A stretch of DNA of 64,000 nucleotides from Maribacter sp. (GCF_016744255.1 NZ_JADGES010000002.1:54047-118046); one strand, 5' to 3'. Shown: positions 8,817 through 18,303, numbered from the stretch's first letter. Notes: a model not told the origin generated them from the sequence alone. Translations and numbers: made by a program.

Positions 8817-9622
8817 TGCAGAATATTGGAATTATAGGATGCGGTTGGTTAGGATTACCTTTAGCCAAATCGTTACTAAAAGATGGTTTTACAGTTCATG
8901 GTACCACCACCTCTTCCGACAAAATAGAAACCTTAAAAAATGCCGGAATTAAAGCCTATAATATTTCTCTTTTTGAAGATAGAATCGAAGGACCAATCTC
9001 TGACTTTTTACATTCTTTAGATATTATAGTCATAAATGTTCCTCCTCGCTTAAGAGGAAAAAAACAGGAGAGTTTTGTAAAAAAAATGTCCCTCCTAAAA
9101 AACAAGATTAAAACCAGTCTATGTTCTAAAATTATCTTTGCTAGTAGCACTGCTGTTTATGGAAATACTACAGGGATTATTAATGAAAAAACTACAGTCT
9201 CTCCCAACACAGAGTCTGGTAAGCAATTAGTACTCTCTGAAAATATGCTTTTAGAAGATTCCAGTTTACAAACTACCATAATCCGTTTTGGCGGATTAAT
9301 AGGTCCTAATAGACACCCAATAACAATACTTTCTGGTAAAACAGAATTAAAAAATGGGAATGCCTCCGTAAATTTAATCCACTTAGAGGATTGTATTTCT
9401 ATATTAAAAGAAAGTATAACTAATAATTGGAGCAACGAACTTATTAATGCAGTATACCCAAGCCATCCTACAAAAAAGGAATATTACACCCAGGAAGCTA
9501 TAAAAAGAGGTATAGTCCCTCCAAAGTACGCAGATTCACCACAGGACGACTCTAAAAGGGTAAGCTCCTACTTCCTTACAAATGTTAAAAACTACCATTT
9601 CCACACATCAATCTTCACTTAA
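8816..9622 (+). CDS. NAD(P)-binding epimerase/dehydratase-like protein (YeeZ-type SDR)
   Basis: The N-terminal Rossmann motif is GIIGCGWLGLPLAKSL (GxGxxG), followed by TTTSSDKIETLKNAG and FASSTAVYG in the position of the SDR active-site Ser, with QTTIIRFGGLIGPNRHP later. This is the pattern of extended short-chain dehydrogenases of the YeeZ type, a poorly characterised group related to nucleotide-sugar epimerases. 268 residues fits the family. The usual YxxxK is not clear (residues after AVYGNTTG run to SGKQLVLSE), so catalysis is uncertain. Translationally coupled to the M28 peptidase gene through TAATG. Confidence 0.7.
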   Translation: MQNIGIIGCGWLGLPLAKSLLKDGFTVHGTTTSSDKIETLKNAGIKAYNISLFEDRIEGPISDFLHSLDIIVINVPPRLRGKKQESFVKKMSLLKNKIKTSLCSKIIFASSTAVYGNTTGIINEKTTVSPNTESGKQLVLSENMLLEDSSLQTTIIRFGGLIGPNRHPITILSGKTELKNGNASVNLIHLEDCISILKESITNNWSNELINAVYPSHPTKKEYYTQEAIKRGIVPPKYADSPQDDSKRVSSYFLTNVKNYHFHTSIFT

Positions 9623-9744
9623 GACACCACAAACAAAAGAGGTTTTACAACAAATACGTAGATTTTATGTTAATTAATAAATTGATTATAAGTTAGTTAT
9701 AGATTAAACACATAACTTTACTTAAATGATTAAATATAAAAGCC

Positions 9745-10119
9745 ATGGAAAATTCAAATCTAAAAGGGAGAATTTTAATGGATGTAGAAAATCTAATTTC
9801 CCGTAGTTGTACCGACCAAACCAACACTTTAAATTTTAAAAGGTTGCACATTGCACTACTTAAAAAATATTATAATGCTGCAGATGTATCTATAGATTAT
9901 TATAGACATCGTGTAAAAATGGATATTGTTATCGACGATAAACAATATAATCCTAAAACTGCAAATGTTAACCTACCTGTAGTACATGCTAATTTATTTT
10001 TTAAAAACTTAAAAGAATTTTTAAAATCTTGCATTGACAAAGACTCTAAAAGTCTTGGCTTTTATGCCACCTTATTACGATCTTTTACACAGCAAGAAGT
10101 AAAATTAAGTATTGCATAA
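9745..10119 (+). CDS. Hypothetical cytosolic protein, 124 aa
   Basis: I do not recognise a family. The protein has no signal peptide or TM helix. It reads as alternating helix (KRLHIALLKKYYNAADV, VVHANLFFKNLKEFLKSC) and beta strand (IDYYRHRVKMDIVIDDKQY), a compact alpha/beta fold. An internal phrase, KSLGFYATLLRSF, may mark a conserved C-terminal helix. It is flanked by its own leader and a strong terminator, so it is probably monocistronic. A TAACTTTA sequence near 9713 may be its -7 element. Confidence 0.55.
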   Translation: MENSNLKGRILMDVENLISRSCTDQTNTLNFKRLHIALLKKYYNAADVSIDYYRHRVKMDIVIDDKQYNPKTANVNLPVVHANLFFKNLKEFLKSCIDKDSKSLGFYATLLRSFTQQEVKLSIA

Positions 10120-10132
10120 TTCTAATTTAAAA

Positions 10133-10167
10133 GAAAAGAGATGTTTAACGCATCTCTTTTCTCTTTT
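10133..10167 (+). terminator. Rho-independent terminator
   Basis: A perfect 11-bp stem (GAAAAGAGATG / CATCTCTTTTC) with loop TTTAACG is followed by TCTTTT. It lies 13 bp after the stop codon of the 124-aa hypothetical gene. Confidence 0.85.
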
Positions 10168-10245
10168 ACATCCCTTATTTAAGGGTTTTATTAACAGAAT
10201 ACTAGAAATAATTTCAATAGATTAGCAAACCAAAAATGAACAAAA

Positions 10246-10941
10246 ATGAAAAAAGTACTTTTTGTATTTGCATGTCTAATAGGATTTTCTGCAATTGCAC
10301 AAACCAAAACAGAATTACAAAAACATTATGAAGCTTTTTATAATGAAATGCGTCAACAAGGTGATGTTAGTGGCGTTATAAATGCACTAACACATTTAAA
10401 CGTTATATCTCCTTCTAAACAAAGGAAAGATACCTTAGCATACATTTATGCCAATGACAATCAACACTTACAAGCATTAAATACTATTGGAATTGAAAAG
10501 TTAGATTCCGATTCTGATTTAGCAGTGCAGGTAAAAGCAATTTCTTTAAAAGCTTTAAACCAACCAAAGAGAGCTTTAGAACAGTTTGAAGTATTAAACA
10601 AAAGAACGCCAAACGCTTATTTAGCATACGAATTAGCAGATTTAAAAATACAAACAGGAGATAAGGTTGGCGCATCTACACATATTGATTATGGTATTAT
10701 AAATGCAAAAACAGAAATGAAATATGCATTTTACGAACGCCAACAACCATATGAAGTCCCTTTAAAAGCTGCTTTTCTTCATTTAAAAGCTCTTATAACT
10801 TATAATAATGATAAAAAGAATATTGATGCCTCTGTTGCTTTACTAGATGAGGCTTTAGTATTAGACCCTAACTTTAATTTAGCAAGTTTAAGCAAACAAG
10901 CTTTAGTTTCTAGAAAAGAGGCGCCAGAGGAAAAAAAATAA
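10246..10941 (+). CDS. Exported TPR-like protein, 231 aa
   Basis: A signal peptide (MKKVLFVFACLIGFSAIAQ, predicted cleavage after AIA-Q) leads into an all-helical protein. Helix pairs with TPR-like spacing are visible: DLAVQVKAISLKALNQPKRALEQFEVL, YLAYELADLKIQTGDKVGAS, and DASVALLDEALVLDPNFNLA at the C terminus, where ALxLDPxxxxA is a classic TPR end. It is probably a periplasmic scaffold; no partner gene is linked. It ends at a strong bidirectional terminator shared with the convergent lipoprotein gene. Confidence 0.7.
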   Translation: MKKVLFVFACLIGFSAIAQTKTELQKHYEAFYNEMRQQGDVSGVINALTHLNVISPSKQRKDTLAYIYANDNQHLQALNTIGIEKLDSDSDLAVQVKAISLKALNQPKRALEQFEVLNKRTPNAYLAYELADLKIQTGDKVGASTHIDYGIINAKTEMKYAFYERQQPYEVPLKAAFLHLKALITYNNDKKNIDASVALLDEALVLDPNFNLASLSKQALVSRKEAPEEKK

Positions 10942-10949
10942 TTTCTATT

Positions 10950-10990
10950 AAACAAAAGAGAGAGAAGTAAAATTTCTCTCTCTTTTGTTT
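10950..10990. terminator. Bidirectional rho-independent terminator
   Basis: A perfect 17-bp stem with a 7-nt loop (GTAAAAT): AAACAAAAGAGAGAGAA against its exact complement. A/T runs on both flanks let it work for the TPR-like gene on the plus strand and the lipoprotein gene on the minus strand. Confidence 0.9.
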
Positions 10991-11011
10991 ACATACTTTT
11001 ACTCCCGTTTT

Positions 11012-11512
11012 TTAATTTCCCTCTTCTTCTAGTATTAAGGAATTATCTAACGGATTATTTATCTCCACATTAAACTGAGTTCTCATTGCATTATTTGCCT
11101 CTAACAACTCTCGGGTAGATACTTCTGTAGGCAATCTATACTCTAGATCCGCCTTTAATTTTAGCATATAGGTAAGTACTACTTTTTGTCTACTTTTTAT
11201 TTGCGGAACATTATAATCCTCTGGGTATTTAGACTTTAAAAGAAGTTTTTGCTTTTCTATTAAGTCTTCTAATGCTATAGCCAAATCCTCTAAATTCTCA
11301 GCTTTATAAAGTACCTCTACACTTGTATCAAAAGCATTGTATTCTGGCCATGACTCTAGAATAGAGTTTGCTTTTGCATTAACCATTGCCTTTTTAATCC
11401 ATTCTTTTGTGTCTAAAGTCGACACATCATCAGCTATACTAGCCTGGATACTCTTCTCTTTACAAGACATAAAACAAAGCACCATAAAACAAAAAAGAAT
11501 TATTTTTCTCAT
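11012..11512 (-). CDS. Hypothetical lipoprotein, 166 aa
   Basis: A short lipoprotein signal (MRKIILFCFMVLCFMSC) is followed by KEKS. The mature part is helical and charged (DLAIALEDLIEKQKLLLKSKYPEDYNVPQIKSRQKVVLTYMLKLKADLEYRL), perhaps a small helical bundle. I do not recognise a family. It lies between glpD and the TPR-like gene, with 66 bp to glpD, so it may be transcribed downstream of glpD on the same strand. Confidence 0.65.
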   Translation of the reverse strand: MRKIILFCFMVLCFMSCKEKSIQASIADDVSTLDTKEWIKKAMVNAKANSILESWPEYNAFDTSVEVLYKAENLEDLAIALEDLIEKQKLLLKSKYPEDYNVPQIKSRQKVVLTYMLKLKADLEYRLPTEVSTRELLEANNAMRTQFNVEINNPLDNSLILEEEGN

Positions 11513-11578
11513 AGAACGAATTTACAAATTAATAGGAGAGATTTTTATATGGTTAACACACCTTAACAAAACTACAGC

Positions 11579-13228
11579 TTAAAACGAAGAATGCTTAATT
11601 ACTTCTTTTTCTATAGTTTCTCTAAAAACATTTATTTGTTCTGCAGAATAGTTAAAAGAAACTCCAAAAACGGTTAAAATTTTCTCTAAATATTTTGTTA
11701 CACTTTCTATATCAAAATACAACATACCTGTTCTTCTAAAAAAGAAATCCATTGGTGTAACTACCATTTCATTTTGTATACAAAAATCTAACTCTGCCAA
11801 TATTAAATTTTCATTTTTATCGTCTCCAGATTTTGTTTTAAAAACAGCTATAATCTGCTCAGATTGTCTCCCGTATGTAGTGGTTAAATACCATGCGGTA
11901 TAGGGTTCAAAACCATATTGCTCTAAATCTTGAGTTAATTTTTTTACATACTTTTTAACCTGCTTATATTTTTTCCAAGGGCCACCAACCAAAGGAATTT
12001 TATGGGTAAACACTTCTTTGTATTCAATATGGGTAGTTCTTTCTAATTTTTTTTGAAGTTTATTCACCACCTTTTCTGCCATTTTTCTGTAGCCAGTAAG
12101 TTTTCCGCCTGCCATACTAATTAACCCAGAATCGGAAATAAATATTTCATCCTTTCTGGATAGCTCTGAAGGAGACTTCCCTTCTTCATGAATTAAAGGT
12201 CTTAATCCTGCCCAGGAAGAAATAATATCTTTCCGCACTAAATTAACAGTAGGAAACATGTTATTTATAGCATTTAATAAATAATCCGCATCTTCTATTG
12301 TTGTTCTTACTTCGTTTTTATCTAAAGTATAATTAGTATCCGTAGTACCTGCATATGTAACTTTTCCTCTTGGAATTGCAAACATCATACGCCCGTCTGG
12401 AATATCAAAATACACCGATTGTTTCAACGGTAATTTCTCTCTTGGAAACACTAAATGCACTCCTTTTGTTAAATGTAATTGTTTTCCTTCTTTAGAATGG
12501 TTAACCTCTCTAAGTTCATCTACCCAGGGTCCAGTTGCGTTTATAATAAATCTAGAATTTATGCTATATGCTTCTCCACTAATCTTATCTATAACCTTTA
12601 CACCTGCTACCTGCCCTTCATTATAAATAAACTCCTCTACTTGCGTATAATTTAACGGCGTACCTCCATAACCAATAGCCGTTTTTATGTTTTCTAATGT
12701 AAGCCTAGCATCGTCTGTTCTATATTCTGCATAATACCCGGAACCTTTTAAAATATCCTCTGGCAATAATGGCTCTAGCGCTAAAGTTTCTTCTTTATTT
12801 TTCATCTTACGCTTGTCTTCCTCCTCTACATCTGCCAAAATATCATAGACCTTAAGGCCAATCGAAGTCATCCATTCGCTATAGGAACCATTTTTAATTA
12901 ATGGAAGAAGCATTTTTTCGGGAATCACCAAATGCGGTGCTAACCTGTGTACAATAGCTCTTTCTTTACCTACTTCTTTTACTAAAGAAAGCTCAAACTG
13001 TTTTAAATAACGAAGACCACCATGAATAAGTTTAGAGGATCTGCTACTAGTACCAGAAGCAAAATCTTCTTTTTCTACTAATGCAACTTTCATTCCTCTA
13101 GAAGATGCATCTAAAAGAATTCCTGCCCCTGTAATTCCGCCACCAATAACGACCAAATCGTACTCGGTTTGCTCTAGCTCCGTAACAATCTTACTTCTAT
13201 TATGGTTTGTGAATTTTATATTTTTCAT
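11579..13228 (-). CDS. glpD: Glycerol-3-phosphate dehydrogenase, FAD-dependent
   Basis: 549 residues, normal for GlpD. The FAD site is DLVVIGGGITGAGILLDASSRG, followed by the signature SGTSSRSSKLIHGGLRYLKQFE; GRMMFAIPRGKVTYAGTTDT and ISMAGGKLTGYRKMAEKV are further conserved blocks, and the last ~130 residues form the alpha-helical C-terminal domain. The enzyme oxidises sn-glycerol 3-phosphate to dihydroxyacetone phosphate at the inner membrane and feeds electrons to menaquinone. No glpK or glpF is adjacent in the window. A terminator separates it from the upstream tRNA gene. Confidence 0.92.
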   Translation of the reverse strand: MKNIKFTNHNRSKIVTELEQTEYDLVVIGGGITGAGILLDASSRGMKVALVEKEDFASGTSSRSSKLIHGGLRYLKQFELSLVKEVGKERAIVHRLAPHLVIPEKMLLPLIKNGSYSEWMTSIGLKVYDILADVEEEDKRKMKNKEETLALEPLLPEDILKGSGYYAEYRTDDARLTLENIKTAIGYGGTPLNYTQVEEFIYNEGQVAGVKVIDKISGEAYSINSRFIINATGPWVDELREVNHSKEGKQLHLTKGVHLVFPREKLPLKQSVYFDIPDGRMMFAIPRGKVTYAGTTDTNYTLDKNEVRTTIEDADYLLNAINNMFPTVNLVRKDIISSWAGLRPLIHEEGKSPSELSRKDEIFISDSGLISMAGGKLTGYRKMAEKVVNKLQKKLERTTHIEYKEVFTHKIPLVGGPWKKYKQVKKYVKKLTQDLEQYGFEPYTAWYLTTTYGRQSEQIIAVFKTKSGDDKNENLILAELDFCIQNEMVVTPMDFFFRRTGMLYFDIESVTKYLEKILTVFGVSFNYSAEQINVFRETIEKEVIKHSSF

Positions 13229-13251
13229 AAGATATTAGGCTATTTAAATCA

Positions 13252-13283
13252 AAAAAGCCTCTACATTTCTGTAAAGGCTTTTT
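13252..13283 (-). terminator. Terminator after tRNA-Asn
   Basis: The arms AAAAAGCCTCTACA and TGTAAAGGCTTTTT pair over 14 positions with one mismatch around a TTTC loop. Read on the minus strand it follows tRNA-Asn and ends in a T-run, just before the glpD start. Confidence 0.8.
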
Positions 13284-13292
13284 GTGTATCTG

Positions 13293-13366
13293 CTCCCCCT
13301 CTTGGGCTCGAACCAAGGACCCTCTGATTAACAGTCAGATGCTCTAACCAACTGAGCTAAGGAGGA
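13293..13366 (-). tRNA. tRNA-Asn (GTT)
   Basis: On the minus strand a 74-nt cloverleaf can be folded. The acceptor stem is TCCTCCT/AGGGGGA with discriminator G, the D arm is AGCTCAGTTGGTTAGAGC, and the anticodon stem-loop is TCTGA-CTGTTAA-TCAGA with anticodon GTT. The T arm carries GGTTCGAGCC. CCA is not encoded (GCAGA follows). A terminator lies 10 bp downstream. Confidence 0.97.
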
Positions 13367-13447
13367 GTGTTATTTTTACTTTAGTATCCTAAAGCGGCTG
13401 CAAATATAAATGTTTTTTCTACTTCACCAAACAATTTTTTATTGTTT

Positions 13448-14803
13448 TTATTTAATTAACCATTTGTACAAATCATTACCGTTGGCAAACAACAATAAAG
13501 CTATTAAAATAAAGAATCCTGTCATCTGTGCATACTCCATAAATTTATCGCCAGGTTTTCTTCCTGTAACCATTTCATACAGTAAAAACATTACGTGTCC
13601 ACCATCTAAGGCTGGTATGGGTAATATGTTCATAAAAGCTAAAATAATAGATAAGAAAGCTGTTGCATTCCAAAAAACTGGCCAATTCCAAGCATCTGGA
13701 AAAATACCTGCAATAGCAGCAAAGCCACCTACTCCTTTATACGCACCTGTAGAAGGGTTGAATATTTTTTTCATCCCCTTAATATAATTAGATAATGTTT
13801 CTATACCCTTGTTTATTCCTGCTGGTATAGATTCTACAAAAGAGTATTTTACAGTTTCTAACTTTAACATCCCTTTTGCCTCCATATCATCTAAACCAAG
13901 TAAACCCGGAATAAAACCTATTGTAGCAGTATCACTTATAACAACAGCAAATTGCTTTTCAATATTCCCTTCTCTTTTTACCCTAAGAGATACTTCTTTG
14001 CCTTTATATTGCTCTAGAATAGGCTTAACCTCATCAAAATAAGTAATCTTTTTATCGCCAATACCTATAATTTCATCATTAGCTTGAATGCCTGAATTTT
14101 TATTTGCAGATTCTTCTGAGACTTCGGCAATAATAAATGGTCTTCTAAGACTTAAGAAACGCATTTTATCTTCATCCTTAATTAAAGTAGCTATAAAATC
14201 CTCTGGAATTTCTTGCTCAAAAGTATTACCATCTCTTTTAATAGTAATAGTATTACCGTAAGCAATATCTCCCATAATAGCGCTAAACTTCTCTACCTGG
14301 TTTCCATCTACAGCTAGGATTAAATCGCCTGTTTTAACTCCTAATTTATCTCCTATAGTAGATTCTGTTACCCAGAAACCATCTTTTAAACTATCTGCCT
14401 TTATATACTCATCTCCATACGACCAAGCCATACCAATATAAATAATTACAGCTAGAATAAAATTAACGGTAACCCCTCCTAACATAATAATTAATCGCTG
14501 CCAAGCTGGTTTACTTCTAAACTCCCAAGATTTTGGCTCTTCTTGCATGGCTTCTGTATCCATGCTTTCATCAATCATTCCGGAAATTTTTACATAACCT
14601 CCTAATGGCAACCAACCAATTCCATATACGGTTTCGCCAATCTTCTTTTTAAATAAGGAAAATTTTATATCAAAAAACAGGTAGAATTTCTCTACTCTTG
14701 TTTTAAATATTTTTGCAGGTATAAAATGCCCTAATTCGTGCAGAACTATCAATAAAGATAGACTTAAAAAGAATTGTATGGTCTTAATTAAAATTGGATT
14801 CAT
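13448..14803 (-). CDS. rseP: RIP metalloprotease RseP (site-2 protease, M50B)
   Basis: The track starts at 14833, but the Met at 14803 (MNPILIKTIQFFLSLSLLIVLHELGHF) is the better start: it matches the usual Flavobacteria N terminus. HELGH in the first TM helix is the zinc motif, and NILPIPALDGGH in a C-terminal helix supplies the third ligand. Two PDZ-like regions (residues ~130-310) lie between, and GFWVTESTIGDKLGVKTGDLILAVDG is typical of the first. Four TM helices are expected. RseP cuts membrane-bound anti-sigma factors and leftover signal peptides inside the membrane. No rseA, dxr or bam gene lies beside it here. Confidence 0.93.
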   Translation of the reverse strand: MNPILIKTIQFFLSLSLLIVLHELGHFIPAKIFKTRVEKFYLFFDIKFSLFKKKIGETVYGIGWLPLGGYVKISGMIDESMDTEAMQEEPKSWEFRSKPAWQRLIIMLGGVTVNFILAVIIYIGMAWSYGDEYIKADSLKDGFWVTESTIGDKLGVKTGDLILAVDGNQVEKFSAIMGDIAYGNTITIKRDGNTFEQEIPEDFIATLIKDEDKMRFLSLRRPFIIAEVSEESANKNSGIQANDEIIGIGDKKITYFDEVKPILEQYKGKEVSLRVKREGNIEKQFAVVISDTATIGFIPGLLGLDDMEAKGMLKLETVKYSFVESIPAGINKGIETLSNYIKGMKKIFNPSTGAYKGVGGFAAIAGIFPDAWNWPVFWNATAFLSIILAFMNILPIPALDGGHVMFLLYEMVTGRKPGDKFMEYAQMTGFFILIALLLFANGNDLYKWLIK

Positions 14804-14923
14804 ATTGTATTTTGTAATTAAAAATCGGCTCAAAAATACATCTTTACAAAGTCTTAAAAAAAGAAACTATCTGAAGCTCCTTATTTTTATGAAATAATTG
14901 GCTACAATATATATTGCATTTTT

Positions 14924-14954
14924 TTGATGTCTTTACAAGACTAGTGTACCTTTG
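14924..14954 (+). promoter_or_regulatory. Bacteroidota-type promoter of the SCO1-like gene
   Basis: TTG (14924-14926, inside TTTTTTG), 20 bp, then TACCTTTG (14947-14954). This matches the Bacteroidota -33/-7 consensus (TTTG, about 19 bp, TAnnTTTG). The start codon is 11 bp further on, so the leader is short. Confidence 0.7.
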
Positions 14955-14965
14955 TAAAAAAAAAT

Positions 14966-15640
14966 ATGCTTTCTTTTTTTAGCAAATACAAGTTCTTTGG
15001 AGTGGTTATGTTAATCCTATCGGGTATCATTGTATATCTATTTTACAATGCCCTATTGCCAAAAAAGACACTCCCAATATACCAGCCAGCTATGGTAAAC
15101 TCAGAGTTGGTAGATAGCACCCTACAGCACGTTAAAAAATACCATACTATCGCCAACTTCTCGCTAACGAACCAAAATGGAGAAACGATAACGCAAGAAA
15201 ATTATAACAATAAAATTTATATAGCCGATTTCTTTTTTACTACTTGTCCTACTATTTGCCCTATTATGACCAAAAATATGGGAGGCATACAGTCTAAAAT
15301 CCTAAATGATGACGATGTTCTTTTACTTTCGCACTCCGTTACACCCATAATAGATAGTGTAGCGCAGCTGAAAAAATATGCTTTGGAAAAAGGAGTAAAC
15401 GATTCTAAATGGAATTTAGTTACTGGAGATAAAAAAGAAATCTATAAGCTAGCCAGAAAATCTTATTTAGCAGTAAAAGACGATGGTGATGGTGGCCCTT
15501 TTGATATGGTACACACAGAGAACTTTATTCTAGTAGATAAAGAAAAACGTATTCGCGGTTTTTATGATGGTACTAAAAAAGAAGACATTGAAAAACTAAT
15601 GACAGATTTAGCAATTCTAAAACAAGAATACCAAGAATAA
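14966..15640 (+). CDS. SCO1/SenC/PrrC family copper chaperone
   Basis: 224 residues with an N-terminal membrane anchor (~10-28) and a thioredoxin-like domain facing the periplasm. The copper site is visible as CPTICP (CxxxC) in DFFFTTCPTICPIMTKNM, with the distal His in MVHTENFILVDKEKRIRGFYDGT. SCO proteins deliver copper to the CuA centre of cytochrome c oxidase or act as thiol oxidoreductases. The gene has a clear promoter of its own and is followed 184 bp later by the feo operon, so a link to iron uptake is positional only. Confidence 0.9.
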   Translation: MLSFFSKYKFFGVVMLILSGIIVYLFYNALLPKKTLPIYQPAMVNSELVDSTLQHVKKYHTIANFSLTNQNGETITQENYNNKIYIADFFFTTCPTICPIMTKNMGGIQSKILNDDDVLLLSHSVTPIIDSVAQLKKYALEKGVNDSKWNLVTGDKKEIYKLARKSYLAVKDDGDGGPFDMVHTENFILVDKEKRIRGFYDGTKKEDIEKLMTDLAILKQEYQE

Positions 15641-15784
15641 ATCCTTGTAAACAAAATATACCAAGTAAGCCTAAGAGGGCTTAAAAAGAATTCGTTTTTA
15701 CTATTTTGATACACCCATAGTAGTAATAAAATTACTGGATAGAATAAATTTTCCCTAACCGCTTAAAAACTCATCTTTTTCTCT

Positions 15785-15792
15785 TATTTTTG
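15785..15792 (+). promoter_or_regulatory. Candidate -7 element of the feo operon
   Basis: TATTTTTG fits TAnnTTTG, 32 bp before the feoA start. No convincing TTTG is seen at the right distance upstream, and no clear Fur or DtxR dyad is visible, so the promoter call is partial. Confidence 0.4.
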
Positions 15793-15824
15793 TCCTTACT
15801 TAAAATCAATCTAAATAAAAATTA

Positions 15825-16067
15825 GTGGTTACAGTCGCGCATTTAAAGAGAGGAGAAAAAGGAATAATAAAAGATTTTGCACATGATTACCTTCCTATTA
15901 AACTACTAGAACTAGGTTGCTTACCTGGTAATCTGGTAGAACTAGTGCAAATAGCGCCCCTTAAAGACCCTATATATATAAACGTTAATGGTTCGCACAT
16001 AGCTATTAGAAGGTCTATGGCTTTAAAAATTGAATTAGATTTAGTTCCGGAACCTGTAAATCTATGA
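15825..16067 (+). CDS. feoA: FeoA family ferrous-iron transport protein
   Basis: An 80-residue SH3-like FeoA domain: VAHLKRGEKGIIKDF at the N terminus, LGCLPGNLVELVQIAPLKDPI in the centre, and INVNGSHIAIRRSMALKIEL. The GTG at 15825 is the only sensible start, since the family normally begins two or three residues before the LKxGEKG block. Its last four bases overlap the feoB start (ATGA), so the two are translationally coupled. FeoA is thought to bind FeoB in the cytosol and tune its activity. Confidence 0.92.
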   Translation: MVTVAHLKRGEKGIIKDFAHDYLPIKLLELGCLPGNLVELVQIAPLKDPIYINVNGSHIAIRRSMALKIELDLVPEPVNL

Positions 16068-18301
16068 GTAAACAAATTAATGTAGCGCTTATAGGAAACC
16101 CTAATACTGGAAAAACTTCTGTTTTTAACCAATTAACTGGTCTTAACCAAAAAGTTGGTAATTATCCTGGTATTACTGTTGAAAAAAAAGAAGGCCTCTG
16201 TAAATTACCCCGAGGTATTAAAGCACACATACTAGATTTACCTGGTACATACAGCTTAAACACAACTTCTTTAGATGAAAGTGTAGCAGTAGAGCTACTG
16301 CTAAACAAGAACGATAAAAACCACCCTGATCTTGCCATCGTAATTTCTGATGTAGAAAACCTTAAAAGAAACCTTCTACTTTTTACCCAAATTAAAGACC
16401 TTAAAATACCCACCATTTTAGTCATAAATATGGCAGACCAAATGGTAAAAAAAGGTATTGTAATAGATATAGCGCTTTTAGAAAAAAAGTTAGATACTAA
16501 AATTGCTTTAGTAAGTTCTAGAAAAGGAACGGGTATAGATAAACTTAAAGAATTAATTACTGATTATAAAAACCTATCCTCAAAACCCTGTGTAGATACC
16601 ACAAAAATTGATATAGATTATTTTAGCAGATTACAACAAACTTTCCCTAAAGAAGATTTATATAAACTATGGCTAGTTATTACGCAAGACGTAAATTTTA
16701 TGCCTATAGAAAAGAAGTTGATGGCAGACACTTCTTCTTTTGCTACTAAATCTAAATCGGAACTTAAGAGGTTACAACAAAAAGAAACCATTTTAAGGTA
16801 TAAGTTTATTAATGAAATTTTAAAAGAAGCCTATTATGTAGATACTAATGCTGCAACAGGAGCAAGAGCTACATTAGACAAAATGTTAACACATAAAGTA
16901 TTTGGCTACCTTATCTTTTTTCTTATTCTACTTACCATTTTCCAAGCTATTTATGATTGGAGTAGCTTACCTATGGATTTTATTGACGAGTCTTTTGCGT
17001 ATGCTAGCGAATGGGTTAAAAATACGCTGCCCGCAGGAGCTTTCACCAATTTAATTGCAGAAGGAATAATTGCAGGCATCGGTGGAATAGTCATATTTAT
17101 TCCCCAAATAGCCTTCTTATTTTTGTTCATTGCTCTTTTAGAAGAAACTGGTTATATGAGTAGGGTTGTTTTTTTAACAGATCGCATAATGCGCCCTTTT
17201 GGATTAAGCGGAAAAAGTATTGTCCCTTTAATTTCTGGAACCGCTTGCGCCATACCCGCAGTAATGGCCACACGAACTATTGAAAACTGGAAAGAACGTT
17301 TAATAACCATTCTTGTAACTCCTTTTACCACTTGTTCTGCTCGTTTACCTGTATATTTAATAATTATCTCTTTAGTTATTCCCGAAGGAAGATTTTTAGG
17401 CTTAAGCTACCAAGCACTAACTTTAATGTTACTTTATCTATTAGGTTTTGGTGCTGCTATAGTCTCTGCAATGATTTTAAATAAAATATTAAAAATTAAA
17501 AGTAGATCCTTTTTTGTAGTAGAAATGCCCAATTACAAACTACCACTGTTTAAAAATGTAGCATATACGGTATGGGAAAAAACTAAAAGTTTCGTTTTTG
17601 GCGCTGGTAAAATAATACTTGCCATCTCTATAATTATATGGTTCCTAGGTTCTTATGGAGTATCTGACAACTACAAAAATGCAGAGACTATTATTGAAAG
17701 TAAAATAGAAGAACATGGTTTATCTTCCTTTAACCAACTGAGTGTAACGGAAGATTTAGCAATTTATAAAGCAGAACTCTTACAAAGTCCTGCAAAAACA
17801 ATATTCCAACAGAAACCAGAAGTATTGAACGATTCTTTACTTTTAAAAGAAACACATCTTATAGAACAAGCCAAAAACCAAGAAATTGCTAGTTTTAAAT
17901 TAGAAAACTCCTATATGGGATATTTAGGAAAAGCAATAACTCCTATTGTAGAGCCTTTGGGATACGATTGGAAAATTGGTATTGCGGTACTAACTTCCTT
18001 TGCTGCCAGAGAAGTATTTGTAGGCACCCTTGCAACTATCTATAGCGTTGGTAGCGATGAAGAAGACACCATTAAAAACCGTATGGCAGCAGAAATAAAT
18101 CCTGCAACTAAAAAGCCCCTGTTTAACCTAGCGTCTGGAATTTCTCTACTACTCTTTTATGCATTTGCAATGCAATGCATGAGTACTCTAGCTGTTGTAA
18201 AAAGGGAAACCAACACTTGGAAATGGCCTGCAGGACAATTAGTGTTTATGACGATTTTTGCTTACATTGTTGCATTAGCTGCTTACCAAATACTAAAGTA
18301 A
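16064..18301 (+). CDS. feoB: Ferrous-iron transporter FeoB
   Basis: 745 residues. The N-terminal G domain shows G1 GNPNTGKTS, G3 DLPGTYSL and G4 NMAD, followed by the helical GDI-like region. The membrane part (~residue 275 on) has the two Gate repeats: SGKSIVPLISGTACAIPAVMATRTI with the conserved Cys, and a second around residues 640-665 (IAVLTSFAAREVFVGTLATIYSVG). It imports Fe(II) across the inner membrane. The stop is two bases before the small Cys-rich gene, giving a three-gene operon. Confidence 0.96.
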   Translation: MSKQINVALIGNPNTGKTSVFNQLTGLNQKVGNYPGITVEKKEGLCKLPRGIKAHILDLPGTYSLNTTSLDESVAVELLLNKNDKNHPDLAIVISDVENLKRNLLLFTQIKDLKIPTILVINMADQMVKKGIVIDIALLEKKLDTKIALVSSRKGTGIDKLKELITDYKNLSSKPCVDTTKIDIDYFSRLQQTFPKEDLYKLWLVITQDVNFMPIEKKLMADTSSFATKSKSELKRLQQKETILRYKFINEILKEAYYVDTNAATGARATLDKMLTHKVFGYLIFFLILLTIFQAIYDWSSLPMDFIDESFAYASEWVKNTLPAGAFTNLIAEGIIAGIGGIVIFIPQIAFLFLFIALLEETGYMSRVVFLTDRIMRPFGLSGKSIVPLISGTACAIPAVMATRTIENWKERLITILVTPFTTCSARLPVYLIIISLVIPEGRFLGLSYQALTLMLLYLLGFGAAIVSAMILNKILKIKSRSFFVVEMPNYKLPLFKNVAYTVWEKTKSFVFGAGKIILAISIIIWFLGSYGVSDNYKNAETIIESKIEEHGLSSFNQLSVTEDLAIYKAELLQSPAKTIFQQKPEVLNDSLLLKETHLIEQAKNQEIASFKLENSYMGYLGKAITPIVEPLGYDWKIGIAVLTSFAAREVFVGTLATIYSVGSDEEDTIKNRMAAEINPATKKPLFNLASGISLLLFYAFAMQCMSTLAVVKRETNTWKWPAGQLVFMTIFAYIVALAAYQILK

Positions 18302-18303
18302 AG

